Assembly (NCBI GenBank): GCA_023614405.1
Contig: CM042684.1
Location: 208,264,941 to 208,328,940 of the forward strand
DNA: 64,000 nucleotides
Source: Avena insularis
Lineage: Eukaryota; Streptophyta; Magnoliopsida; Poales; Poaceae
Direction of reading: 5' to 3'
The notes beneath the pieces were generated by a model. The model was given only the letters and a program-made list of their open reading frames with translations. It ran no database searches and had not been told where the DNA came from. Numbering within the stretch: the first letter of the stretch is position 1; each line of letters opens with the position of its first letter. The translations under genes were made by a program, and so were the position numbers. Positions 54,318-64,000 of this stretch are shown here, in pieces.

Positions 54318-56275
54318 ATGATGGATAGGCACGGTGAGTCGAGCCAACCACCTCCCCAAGAAGAAGAACATGGACCGTACATGACGAGAGCAAGTCACTT
54401 CATCGTCCGCCAAGAGTTTCGTGAACGTTGCCAAGCCCTTGAGACGCGACAAGATGAACAATTTGGCGAGATGCAAGCCAAGTTCAAGAAGATCGACAAC
54501 CGCTTCGACGGCCTCGAACGACAAATGCATGCAATGCATCACAACTTCAGCCACTAAAATGAAGCGCTTCAACGCTCCATCGTCGAAACAAATGACAATC
54601 TTCGATGCCTCATTGACGGAATGGCAAGACCCGTTCATGTGCCTCAAGCTCTTCAAGTTCTTCGCATCGTCATGTTTCTCTTCAACAAGATCTTCATCCA
54701 AGTGCTCCACGATGCAATGATTCCCTCGTGGTTGAAGATGGAAGTTCTTCGAACTATGTACCTTCCCCATGACATGACGCAACGTCAAGCTATGATGGCG
54801 ATTTCTCTTCAAGGCCACAAGCAAGGCAAGAAGCACATCGTCATCATGCAAGGGCACTAGTGATCCAACAAGCCCAACCACAAGAAGAATCACGAGTGCA
54901 ACCGCAAGTCTACCACCATCGACCACGATACATACTTGACACAACAAGTGATGACTCCAATTTGGAGAATCAAGCTAATCATCGACGTGACGCTCTCCAA
55001 GATCCTCCTCCTCGTCATCACCGTCATGAACGTCCACACAGACACCATGGTCATCACGAGGCGCCTCCTCCACCACACCAAAACATGGAGCATCAAGTGG
55101 TACAAGTTGAGCGACGCCCACCATGTCAAGAGGCTCAAGACCATGATCTTCGCCGTGAGGCCCATGCGCCTAATCAACATCACCAACCGAGGAACGAGAC
55201 TCCTCTTCGTCATCAACCACGTTATGAGGCTCCACATCCTCAACAAACTCATGAGGCCCAAGTGCCCCAACGTCTTCAACAACCGCGCCAAGAGCAAGAG
55301 CAAGCGCCACAACAATAATATCAAGAGCAAGCTCCGCAACAAGGTCGCGAGAACCAAGTTCCACCGCCTCAACCACAAGATCATCAACAAGGTCACCAAG
55401 TTCGTCGCAATTATCGCAATGATGAAGAAACTTTCGGCAAGCTCAAGTTCACAATGCCCAAGTTTACCGGATCCAATGACCCCGAAGAATACCTCTCATG
55501 GGCACTCAAAGTCGACAAGATCTTCCGCATGCCCAATTATAGCAACGAGAAGATGGTCGCCATGGCTTCGCTTGAGTTTGATGATTACGCCAACCTTTGG
55601 TGGGAACAAGTTCGAGTTGCTCGTGATGCAAGGCAAGAGACGCCAATCACAACTTGGCATGACATGAAGGCTCACATGAGATCCCGCTTTGTCCCCATGC
55701 ACTACATGCGTGACCTCTTCAAAAACCTTCAATCTCTTCGTCAAGGGACAAAGACCGTGGAAGAGTACTTCAAGGAAATGGAACTCAACTTGATTCGCGC
55801 AAACATTGAAGAGCGCACAGAGCAAACTATGGCACACTTCCTTATTGGGTTGAACTACCCAATCAAGCGCATCGTCGAGTTCAAAACATACAACAACATG
55901 GTTGAGCTTGTGCACATCGCAACAAAGGCCAAATCTCAAGTGCAAGAGGACATCAAGTACAACAAGCCCAAGACGTATTTCACCTACAAACAAGCTTCAA
56001 CCGCTACGCCAACAACCTTCAATGGAAGCTCCTCAAGTACCTCCAAGCCTTCCTTCAAGCCCACACTTCCTCAAGGAAAACTGCCCCCAAGTGGCAAACA
56101 AGCAAAGACTGATACACCTTTCAACGGTGAATTCTATAAGTGTGGAGGCAAAGGACAGAAGTCGGCCGAGTGTGGAAACAAGAAAGTGTTGTTCATCCAT
56201 GACAATGGTGACGAAGAGTACTTGAGTGAATATGAATTTGATGCCCGAGTCAAGGAAGCAATGGCAAGACAATGA
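54318..56275 (+). pseudogene. gag: G gag (broken)
   Basis: ATG 54318. The N-terminal coiled coil is open to TAA 54555-54557 (Gln codon in E). The His/Gln/Pro-rich part survives as 54860-55318. The gag core is open from MPKFTGSNDPEEYL (55454) to TGA 56273-56275. The zinc knuckle has lost its first Cys (Phe) and its His (Gln), so it could not bind zinc normally. The terminal TGA is the same as in E. Confidence 0.8.
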
Positions 56276-59200
56276 GTGGAAGATGACCAAGAACCACTCA
56301 TGTGTGAACATGATGCAAGTCCATCACTTGTCGTCACAAGGATCTTGACCACTCAAGAACAAGAGCATGAAGACCAAAGCTCAAATATCTTCCAAACACG
56401 AGCCGACATCAATGGAAAATCTATCAAAGTGATCATCAATGGAGGGAGTTGCCACAACCTTGCTAGCACCAAGTTGTGCGAGAAGCTCAACCTCACCCTC
56501 CATCCACACAAGCACACGTACCACGTGCAATGGCTAAGTGACCAAGGGTCCGTGAAGATCAAGCATACCGTATCGGTCTCCTTCGCCATTGGTCCTTACA
56601 AAGACACGGTGCAGTGCGATGTGGTTCATATGACAGTTTGCTACATGCTCCTTGGTCGACCATGGAAATTCGACAAGGCTGCTCTACATGATGGTCGCAC
56701 CAATGTGTACACCTTCAAATGGCTCAACAAAACATGTGTATGTCAACCAATGACTCCTAGCCAAATAATTGCGGATAATGCAAAGGCTTTAGCGAGGGTG
56801 CAAAGCACAACACCTACTTGTGATAAGAGCGGTGAGCGAGAGAACCACCTCATAGTGAGTGAGATCCACAAGCCAAACTCGAGTGGAAAATGAAGAGTGT
56901 TCTCCTTGTCACCAAAAGTGAGATGTGAGATGTTCGGAACAACCCATCCATCTTGCACTATGTCCTCCTGTGCAAGGGACTAGTGCAAGGAACTAATGAA
57001 TTAACCAATGTTCCTCCATCTTTGATGATTGTTTTGTAGGAAGTCCAGGATGTGTTCCCCAAAGAACTTCCACACGGACTACCTCCTCTTCGAGGAATTG
57101 AGCATCGCATTGACCTCATCCCCAGCGCACCCCTTCCAAACTGCACCGCTTACCGCACGAACCAGGAGGAGACAAAGGAGATTGAACATCAAATCAACCA
57201 ACTCGTCTCCAAAGGTTTGATCCAAGTTAGCACTAGTCCAAGTGCCGTTCCCGTGATTCTTGTTCCAAAAACGGATGATACGTTACGGTTATGCATGGAC
57301 TGCCGTCCAATCAATGCTATCATCGTGCGTTATCGACATCCCATTCCACATCTAGATGACATGCTTGATGAGTTGTGTGGAGCCACTATTTTTTCGAAAA
57401 TTGATCTTCGTAGTGGTTACCATCAAATACACATGGCTAAAAGTGATGAGTGGAAAACCGCTTCAAGACCAAACTTGGTCTCTATGAATGGTTGGTTATT
57501 CCCTTTGGTTTATCTAATTCCCCATCCACCTTCATGCTCCTTATGAATCATATCTTGCATTCTCTCATTGGAAAAAGTGTTGTTCTCTATTTCGATACTT
57601 GAGGACCATATTAAACATGTCAAGGAAGTCTTGCAAATTCTTCGACATGAAAAGTTTTATGCTAATCTTCCCAAGTGCACTTTTATTAAAGACAAGTTGA
57701 TTTTTCTTGGATTTTTCGTTTCTTCGAAGGGTATTTAAGTTTATGTGTCCAAGGTAAAGGACATATGATATTGGCCCATTCCAACCAATGTGAGTGAACT
57801 CCGAAGTTTTCATGGGTTGGCTGGTTTCTATCGTCGCTTTGTGAAAGACTTTTGAACCATTGCTTGTCCTCTCAATGAGTTGATGAAAAAGAATGTCACC
57901 TTCATGTGGGGCAAAGCACAACAAAAAGCTTTTGATGAACTTAAAAAGAGGCTCACCGAAGAACCTCTTCTTGCGTTACCGGATTTCACTAAAACTTTTG
58001 AGATAGAGTGTGATGCTAGTGGTATTGGCATTGGAGGAGTCCTTATGCAAAACGGACGTCCTATAGCCTACCATAGCGATAAACTTGATGGTGCTCGCCT
58101 GAATTATCCAATTTATGAAAAAGAGCTTTTTGCCTTAGTTCGTGTTCTTCAAGTTTGGCAACACTACCTATGGCCTAAAGAATTTATCATACATTCTGAC
58201 CATGAGTCATTGAAATATATCAAAGGCCAAGCCAACATGAGTAAGATACACGCTAAGTGGGTTGAGTTCATGGAGTCTTTTCCGTACATTGTCAAGTATA
58301 AGAAGGGCAAAGATGCAGACGCTTTGTCTCGCAAGCACACAAGCCTTCTTACGAGACTTGAAATAAACGTGTTGGGTCTTGAGGAAATAAAACCTTTGTA
58401 TGCTTCCGACCCGTTCTTTGAAACAATTTTCGCAAAGTAGTCCATTGAAAAAGGAGTTGATGACTTCTATTTGCATAAGGGTTTCCTCTTTAAACAAAAC
58501 AAGCTTTGCATTCCGAAGTCATCCCTACAACTCTTGCTTCTCCAAGAATCACATGGTGGAGGCCTTATGGGTCACTTTGGCCGTGACAAGACATTGGACA
58601 TGCTATCCACGCACTCCTTTTGGCCCAAGATGAAGCGTGGCGTGGAGCTATGTTCAACGATGCACGACATGTGTTCAAGCTAAGTCGCCAGCTAACCCTT
58701 ATGGTCTTTATATGCCATTGCCTATTCCTCATACACCTTGGTCCGACATTAGTATGGATTTCGTATTTGGATTGCCTAGATCTAAGCATGGTCATGACTC
58801 TATATTTGTTGTTGTGGATTGCTTTTCCAAAATGGCACACATCATACCATGCCATAAGACCGACGATGCTTCACATGTTGCAAATCTATTTTTTAGGGAA
58901 ATCGTCCGCCTTCACAGTGTGCCAAGAACAATCGTCTCCGACCGCGATGTCAAATTCATGAGCTACTTATGGAAGACCCTCATGGCCAAGCTCGGCGTCA
59001 AGATACTCTTTTCATCCCATCACATCCCCAAACCGATGGTCATGTTGAAGTTGTCAACTGAAGCCTCGGGACTCTCCTTCGTGTGTTGATCAAGAAAACC
59101 TCAAGGATTGGGAGGAATGCATTCCACATGCCGAGTTCGCCTACAACCGTGCTAAGCACTCAACAACCAAGATGAGTTCCTTCATGATCGTCTATGGTTT

Positions 59201-59348
59201 CGAGCCCCTCACCACGCTCGACATCCTACCACTAGCTCTCCATGAGCGCACCAACATGGATGTTGAGAAGCGCGCACAAGCTATGAAGAAGCTTCATGAA
59301 GAAACTAGAGCTACTATCGAGCAACAAGTCCTTCGCCAAGCTTCAAAG
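56276..59348 (+). pseudogene. pol: G pol (heavily broken)
   Basis: Protease: VIINGGSCHN with Asn at the catalytic position (codon 56438-56440), open to TGA 56891-56893. RT from 57052 to about 57460, then a frameshift; a deletion near 57597 removes the second half of YFDD. Several stops follow (for example at about 57737, 57766 and 57853). RNase H is open at 57880-58440 with [16 protein letters not shown], but ADALSRK has lost two preceding residues. The integrase zinc domain is damaged near 58650; the core with both SDRD and DISMDF is present at about 58745-58960. Further frameshifts occur at 59025-59100. Confidence 0.75.
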
Positions 59349-60032
59349 CGATGTAGCCTAACCTTCGGTCGCTACCACATCATGGTCTCCAACTTATGCC
59401 AAGTATTCATTACTCCAAAGGTGAATCCGTTCCTCTATGCGAGCTCGCTTCCTACCCTTTTGAATGGTATACTACTTCATACTTGTCCCATTATCATGAT
59501 AGGTTTCACACCGACAAGTACGAAGGCAAGGGAGGAAGCCAGGAGCACCAAGCCCGACAATACGGAGGCTTGGAAGAGAAGACGGAAGAAGCAGCGGCTG
59601 AAGCCCCGGAGTCACCGGCCCATAAGCCTAGAGTCTCCGGCCTCCAACCCCGGAGTCTCCGGCCAAGACTCCAGCCAAGACTCCGTACTTGCCCCAGGTG
59701 CTCCTAGTACACCCCTCCGGAGACAAGCCCGGAGAGTGTCGCCATAACCGGAGTCTCCGGCCACCCCAGAGTCTCCGGCCTACCACCCCGGAGTCTCCGC
59801 CCCGAGGACTCCGGGCAGGACTCTGGCTGCCCGCTAAAGCTCTCTGTCGACCACTCCGGAGTCTGCTCTGGAGACTGTGCTCCACCCCGGAGTCTCCGGC
59901 CCCTGCACCCCGGAGTCTCCGGCCTAAGTGGAATGGGCATGCGCGCCTTGAGCTGGGCCTTCGGCCCATGTACCCCTCTTATCCTTAGAAACCCTAGTTT
60001 TATTCCCAAACTACCCCTTGTAATGTGGCTGG
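59349..60032 (+). repeat. 3' LTR of F (right end displaced by K)
   Basis: Starts CGATGTAGCC, one base from the expected TGATGTAGCC. Positions 59506-60032 match 6254-6805 of the F 5' LTR. Contains the densest CCGGAGTCTCCGG array of the window (59605-59925). No polypurine tract precedes it; G integrase sequence abuts it directly. Confidence 0.7.
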
Positions 60033-60579
60033 TGATACGGATCAAGCCGATGATCTTATATTTTTTTCCCGATCTTTCACAGCGAGTCAACCAGGTAGGT
60101 AATCTTCCAATAATGCTGATGAATGTCACCTGAAGAAGAGGAATCAATCCAGCAAGTAACATGATGAAGATCACCACGCCTTAAACCTGAGCACAACAAT
60201 CCTTGATGAACATAAGAACCTCCGCAGCAATAATATGATAAACGGTATCGCCGTCCTCGGAGGGATGATACATGGTGGAGCACAATATAGTTTTTAGACT
60301 AAACAACTGAACTCCCCTAAACCCTAGGCGGCTGGCTCCTTTATATAGGAGGCCTATAACTAGTCGGTTGGATAGACCCAAACCAAACACACAAACGGAC
60401 TCGAACCTAACCTGGACTCAGACTCAATAACATAGCAACAATACTTGACACAACCTTAGACTTATAATTACATATCGTAGGTCGTCCTGGCGTGCCAATC
60501 ATCAATGGGATGCGTCTGCATCAGCTAGCTTGGTGGAGTCCTAAAATTAGGCTTCACCTCCTCCTTCATGCCCATATCA
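60033..60579 (-). repeat. 3' LTR of K (547 bp)
   Basis: The + strand reads TGATACGG...CCATATCA, so the minus strand starts TGATATGGGC and ends CGTATCA. Minus-strand TATA CCTATATAAA at 60349-60340. No partner LTR in the window, so the call rests on its ends and the adjacent polypurine tract. Confidence 0.65.
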
Positions 60580-60595
60580 TCATCCCCCCTTCAAG
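60580..60595 (-). other. Polypurine tract of K
   Basis: Minus strand CTTGAAGGGGGGATGA directly before the LTR start. Confidence 0.7.
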
Positions 60596-60808
60596 AAGCG
60601 TTGTCCCCAACGCTTGTGGGTCGGGTCGGAAACGTGCGTGATATGAACAATCGCTTCACGCGTCTTCACCATCTTCATGTGTTTCTTGCCTTCCTCACCA
60701 CATCCTCCCTCTTGGCCTGCTCGACTTGATAAAGCCCTCGGCGCCTGCACCTCCTTGCGTCTCCATACGAGCTTGGACCTAGACGCCACCGTCTTCTTCT
60801 TCTTCTTC

Positions 60809-62158
60809 TCAACTCTTGTTGGAACCTGTGGTTGCTGAACATGGACCTTCTTTGCACGACCTTGCATAAGTGCCTGGACCACACAACTGACGAACATGTC
60901 CATCTTTGTCTCTATGCATCCGCACAAATGTCCCAACAAAATGCCTCACAGGTGTGCTAACAAAACTGCTCTTGTTACCCTGCTGCACCACATGCACTAG
61001 AACATCAGGAGCACAACTATCATCCGTTTGAACACATGTGTCAACACAAACAACCTTCTGAACACATGCTACAACATTCTTCCTCTTAGCAATAAGAGGA
61101 TGCACTTCAACTGGCTTGTCACTAACAAGTTCCAATGTCTTGTCATCTACAGGCATAGCTGAAGCAATATCAACATTGTCGCACTGTGCATCATGCTCTC
61201 CATTATGCACCTTAGCTAGCCCAGATTTTGGCTTAGCCTTGCGCACCTTCTCCTTATGTACCTCCAGCTCTACATCAGACTTTATGTGATCATCCTGCAT
61301 AGGCTTCAAAGTCTGTTGTTTGCCACCATGCACAAAAGAATATGTATTTGCTCTTCCAGCATGTGTAACGTTGCGATCATACTGCCATGGACAACCAAGT
61401 AACAACCCACATACCTCCAATGGCAACACATCACACTCAATCTCATCAATATAATCACCAACTGTAAATGGCACATGCACCTTATGAGTTACCTTCAGCA
61501 TACCACAGCTATTTAACCACTGTAGATGCTTAGGTTCAGGAATACGCCATGTGGAAAACCCCAACGCTGCCACCATTGCCTTGCTAATGCCATTAGTATA
61601 GCTTCCTCCATCAATAATCAACTTGCATGCTTTGCCTTTGATCATACACTGCGTCTGAAATAAATTCCAAGACTGGCCCTTGTTAACTATCATGCAAGCA
61701 TCGCCGTGTACCTTGTTGAGTTGCAAATTAAGCCCACTCAATGGTACAACATCCTCCACGACATCCTTAACAACATCAGCCTTAACAACATCAACCGCTA
61801 ATGCTTTAAAAATCGTGGCTGCCACCTTGCTAACCGTCGGCAATGGAACAACTGTCAACTTCTCATGAGTAGTCACAGCCGTCGCGACCTTCGGTATAAG
61901 AGCTATACGCTTGCCAACATCCACTATCCCATTCACAACCTTGGGCGGCTGCTCGTTTTCCTCCATATACGGTAATACGAAACCATTACGGAGAAAACTT
62001 TTGTAGTCCTCCCAAGTATGATAAAAACCATCTATATCAACCGCCTCGGACCACCAACTGTCTAACTCCTTGTCCACACGCCGGTGAGCAAGAACATACC
62101 CATCATACCCACTAAACTTGCCATTGTATTTGCGACATCGATGGAAACCCCGTTCCAT
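60809..62158 (-). CDS. K gag C-terminal part and aspartic protease (449 aa)
   Basis: Minus-strand ORF starting MERGFHRCRKYNGKFSGYDG. The stretch VDKELDSWWSEAV...TWEDYKSFLRNGFVLPYME (about residues 25-65) is the end of a gypsy gag core. A Val/Lys-rich linker follows, then a protease with LIIDGGSYTNGISK (catalytic Asp present, about residue 178) and the ECDVLPLEVCGLLLGCPW strand. The C-terminus (from about residue 300) is Lys/Val/Asp-rich with no RT. Related sequence continues upstream (62160-62290) in the same strand, so the true start is probably further 5' and this is a partial or frame-broken gag. No zinc knuckle is seen between gag and protease. Confidence 0.6.
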   Translation of the reverse strand: MERGFHRCRKYNGKFSGYDGYVLAHRRVDKELDSWWSEAVDIDGFYHTWEDYKSFLRNGFVLPYMEENEQPPKVVNGIVDVGKRIALIPKVATAVTTHEKLTVVPLPTVSKVAATIFKALAVDVVKADVVKDVVEDVVPLSGLNLQLNKVHGDACMIVNKGQSWNLFQTQCMIKGKACKLIIDGGSYTNGISKAMVAALGFSTWRIPEPKHLQWLNSCGMLKVTHKVHVPFTVGDYIDEIECDVLPLEVCGLLLGCPWQYDRNVTHAGRANTYSFVHGGKQQTLKPMQDDHIKSDVELEVHKEKVRKAKPKSGLAKVHNGEHDAQCDNVDIASAMPVDDKTLELVSDKPVEVHPLIAKRKNVVACVQKVVCVDTCVQTDDSCAPDVLVHVVQQGNKSSFVSTPVRHFVGTFVRMHRDKDGHVRQLCGPGTYARSCKEGPCSATTGSNKS

Positions 62159-62500
62159 GTGCCTTTCCCAATCTTGGTACCGCTCAACTATCGCAAGTCT
62201 ATGTAGGCATCAGCTAAGATCGGATGCATCACGTGCCACTCCATTCAGGAGATCGAGATAGTCATTAAAAATAGCACTAGACTTTTTGTCACGTGTACAC
62301 GTCAAGCCCAAAGTATCTCCTGGAAAAGAATCCATCCTTGTCGGCAAAAACTTTCTCCATAGACTGTTTGGTGATATCCGTGCACTGTTTCTGAGAATTT
62401 GGAATAAAACGGCAGTGCATCGCAAAAATTCTGGAAAAAAACAGACGAATTCCAGCCTGCGTATGGGCCAGCGCCAAATCAAAAATTCGATCACAGAAAA
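62159..62500 (-). other. Probable leader and gag N-terminal remnant of K
   Basis: Minus-strand pieces such as NDYLDLLNGVARDASDL (about 62215-62265) precede the K ORF but are separated from it by a stop. Confidence 0.4.
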
Positions 62501-64000
62501 CCTGGCGCCTAGTGGATCACGTCCCGTTTCCTGCTGCTGTGTTCCTTTTTTTGTCCAACGTGAAGCTCACGTACAACACTAGGATTTAAAACTTCTCACG
62601 ATCAAATTTAGAGACAACGATTTCCGTGCACTGTCTTTTTTCCCCGTACCACACGGAATACAAACTGGATAACTTGACGTTTTCCTTTCTGTCCCGTACT
62701 ACACACACGGAACTAAAACCGGAAGGGAAGTGCTACGCGTCCCCTGGGGGATAGAAACTTTCCATCCCCCGGGTCCCCAGCCGTCCGATCTAGTTCGATC
62801 GATGGTCAGATCTTTGTCCCGTCCCCTCCATCCCGCATTTGCTACAGATAAGCGCGCTTTTGCTACAATTAGGCCCGCTTTTGCTACATGTAGCAGAAAA
62901 CGGTTCGGTCCAGAAAAAAGAAGAGACAGACTAGACCTCGCCAGAGAGTTCGCTGGAGACCTTGCCGGAGACAGTGTAGCAAAAAAAAGTACTAATGTAG
63001 CAAAAATCGACTTCACCGGAGACTCGCCGGTACAACTCACTGGAGACCGTGTAGCAAAAACTTTATGCTATTGTAGCAAATCGCAAAACGGTGATAGCAA
63101 AAAAAATATGCTAATGTAGCAAAAAGAACAACCTCGCCGGAGACATCATCGGTGGCTGCCGTAGCAAAACCACCTTTGCTGAGGACTTTCGTCGAAAATG
63201 TCATAGCAAATACTTTATGCTATTATAGCAAAAAATAGAATAATTGTAGCAAAAAAATTGTATTAGTGCAGAAAAACCATTTTCGCCGGAAACATCACCG
63301 AGATCTTGCCAGAATTCATAGGTGCAGAAATAAGTGTAGTATTTAGAGAACATCAATGTAGCAAAACCGAAATGAATACATAGCAAAACCTAAAAAAGTA
63401 TGTAGGAAAATCAACTTCCGCTTCGCCCCAAGGTAGCAACACCATACTCTCATTGTATCAAAAGCACTTCCCGTCGGTAGCAACATCGTAGACCCAAGGT
63501 AGCAAAGCAGTCTGCCGTTTGTAGCGACCGTGTACACCCGGGGTAGCAAAAGCCACCCGCCATCGGTAGCAACATTGCCGACCATGGGTAGAAACAGTGT
63601 CGACTGTCGGTAGCAAATCCATCCTTCGTAGGTAGCATGCACGGGATGCGACACCTCGAATCATTGATCCCGTCGGAGTTGGGAGAGAGGAGGTGGACAG
63701 AGGCAGCGTCCGACGAGGCCCCTGGCAGTGGCGAGCCTGTCGTCCACAACACTGACATGCGGGCTACATGGAGCAGTGCGGCGGCGCACCGGCAGAGAAG
63801 CAAGATGAGGGCGGAAATCAGCGGCATCATCGGTAGCAGCGCCTCCCTGCCGTGCCACCGCACCGCCATCGTCGCCGCGATCGTGCTCGCAGCCGCTGTG
63901 GTTGCCTCCCCCTCGAAGCAGCGCTACTGTCTTATCTAAGGTCATCGGTGGCGGGACTGGAGCTCGGCATCAGCAGTAGGGACTGGAGCTCGGCGGCGGC
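62501..64000. other. Unclassified region
   Basis: No retroelement protein or LTR ends found. Left part is mixed sequence, middle is the TAGCAAA repeat cluster, and the last 360 bp are GC-rich with CGCC/GGCGG runs. An open frame at 63637-63939 has no recognisable motif and GC-driven composition, so I do not call it a gene. Confidence 0.5.
62836..63645 (+). repeat. Cluster of short GTAGCAAA motifs
   Basis: Three TTTGCTACA copies (62837-62890) meet inverted copies at the palindrome TTGCTACATGTAGCA (62880-62894). About a dozen TGTAGCAAAA or ATAGCAAA copies follow to 63385. Then GGTAGCAAC-type copies recur every 20-40 bp from 63432 to 63640. Confidence 0.8.

Larger units (their letters stand above)
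51989..59348 (+). mobile_element. Element G: E-family copy, 3' truncated
   Basis: 5' LTR, primer site, leader, gag, protease, RT, RNase H and integrase all follow E closely. It stops in the integrase C-terminal region at about 59346 and joins an F-type LTR. It has many more lesions than E, so it is older or decayed faster. Confidence 0.85.
6254..60032 (+). mobile_element. Element F: non-autonomous CRM-like LTR retrotransposon, outer host of the nest
   Basis: F is reassembled from islands: LTR 6254-7261, leader 7262-7508 and 23238-24358, ORF 24359-25319 and 34371-35140, 3' LTR 59349-60032. The islands rejoin correctly once B (TSD AGAAC/AAAAC) and C (TSD TAAAC) are removed. The LTR layout, leader and ATG context follow the E family (for example, the leader phrase around 23925-23970 matches 14050-14110), but the coding part is not gag-pol. 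Everything after 35140 up to the 3' LTR has been lost or replaced by H, J and G. The assignment of the right-hand LTR to this same copy is inference. Confidence 0.7.
60033..62500 (-). mobile_element. Element K: gypsy element with gag-protease only, minus strand
   Basis: Inserted in the F LTR after GCTGG (60028-60032). On the minus strand it has leader, gag, protease, a short spacer, polypurine tract and 3' LTR. Only 229 bp separate the ORF end from the polypurine tract, so RT, RNase H and integrase are absent. The 5' end is not defined; no primer site or second LTR is seen before 64000. Confidence 0.65.

Noticed and set aside
63637..63939. 100-codon frame with a hydrophobic C-terminal stretch at the GC-rich right end
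   Set aside because: GC-driven open frame; the opposite strand is equally open, and there is no recognisable motif, promoter or neighbour.

Overview
This window is plant repeat DNA from a large grass genome, most likely Triticeae (wheat, Aegilops, barley or rye type). I infer that from the style of the LTRs, the primer-binding sites and the polyproteins. I see no host gene, tRNA, rRNA or CRISPR. Almost all of the 64 kb is one nest of Ty3/gypsy LTR retrotransposons inserted into each other. Most insertions can be ordered from 5-bp target-site duplications (TSDs).

The outer host is F, a non-autonomous CRM-like element on + that runs from a 5' LTR remnant (6254-7261) to a 3' LTR remnant (59349-60032). 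A (1-6253, -) is a non-autonomous Athila-type element sitting in the F 5' LTR. B (7509-23237, +), a CRM-type gag-pol element, sits in the F leader, and E (12149-20893, +), a second CRM-like family, sits in the B pol. C (25320-34365, +), a non-autonomous relative of B, splits the F ORF, and D (26221-30684, +), a small non-autonomous element with a tRNA-Lys primer site and GC-rich tandem arrays, sits in the C 5' LTR. H (35141-49198, -), an E-family copy, also lies in the F ORF. I (36892-46652, +), an Athila-lineage element without RT or integrase, sits in the H integrase. J (49199-51988), LTR-like, cuts off H. G (51989-59348, +), another E-family copy, follows J and joins the F 3' LTR at a deletion junction. 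K (60033 to about 62500, -), which has gag-protease only, sits in the F 3' LTR. The last 1.5 kb is an unclassified region dominated by a short TAGCAAA repeat.

Three partner pairs share cis sequences while one member lacks pol: E/G/H with F, B with C, and I with A. This fits mobilisation in trans. The non-autonomous members F and C keep long single-frame ORFs of unknown function in the place of pol. The F product has eight 14-residue acidic repeats followed by a basic His/Pro/Arg-rich part. Most pol genes here are decayed, largely by C-to-T stops, but the E gag is a complete 656-codon ORF.

Other points that stand out: a TGA stop at the gag/protease boundary shared by E and G; Asn in place of the protease catalytic Asp in both; CCGG-armed palindrome arrays upstream of the TATA box in several LTRs; an inverted repeat 34-35 bp upstream of the TATA box in A and I; an internal polypurine tract 2.24-2.25 kb from the terminal one in A and I; and multiplied primer-binding sites in A and C. 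Family names are given by recognition only; no database search was possible.
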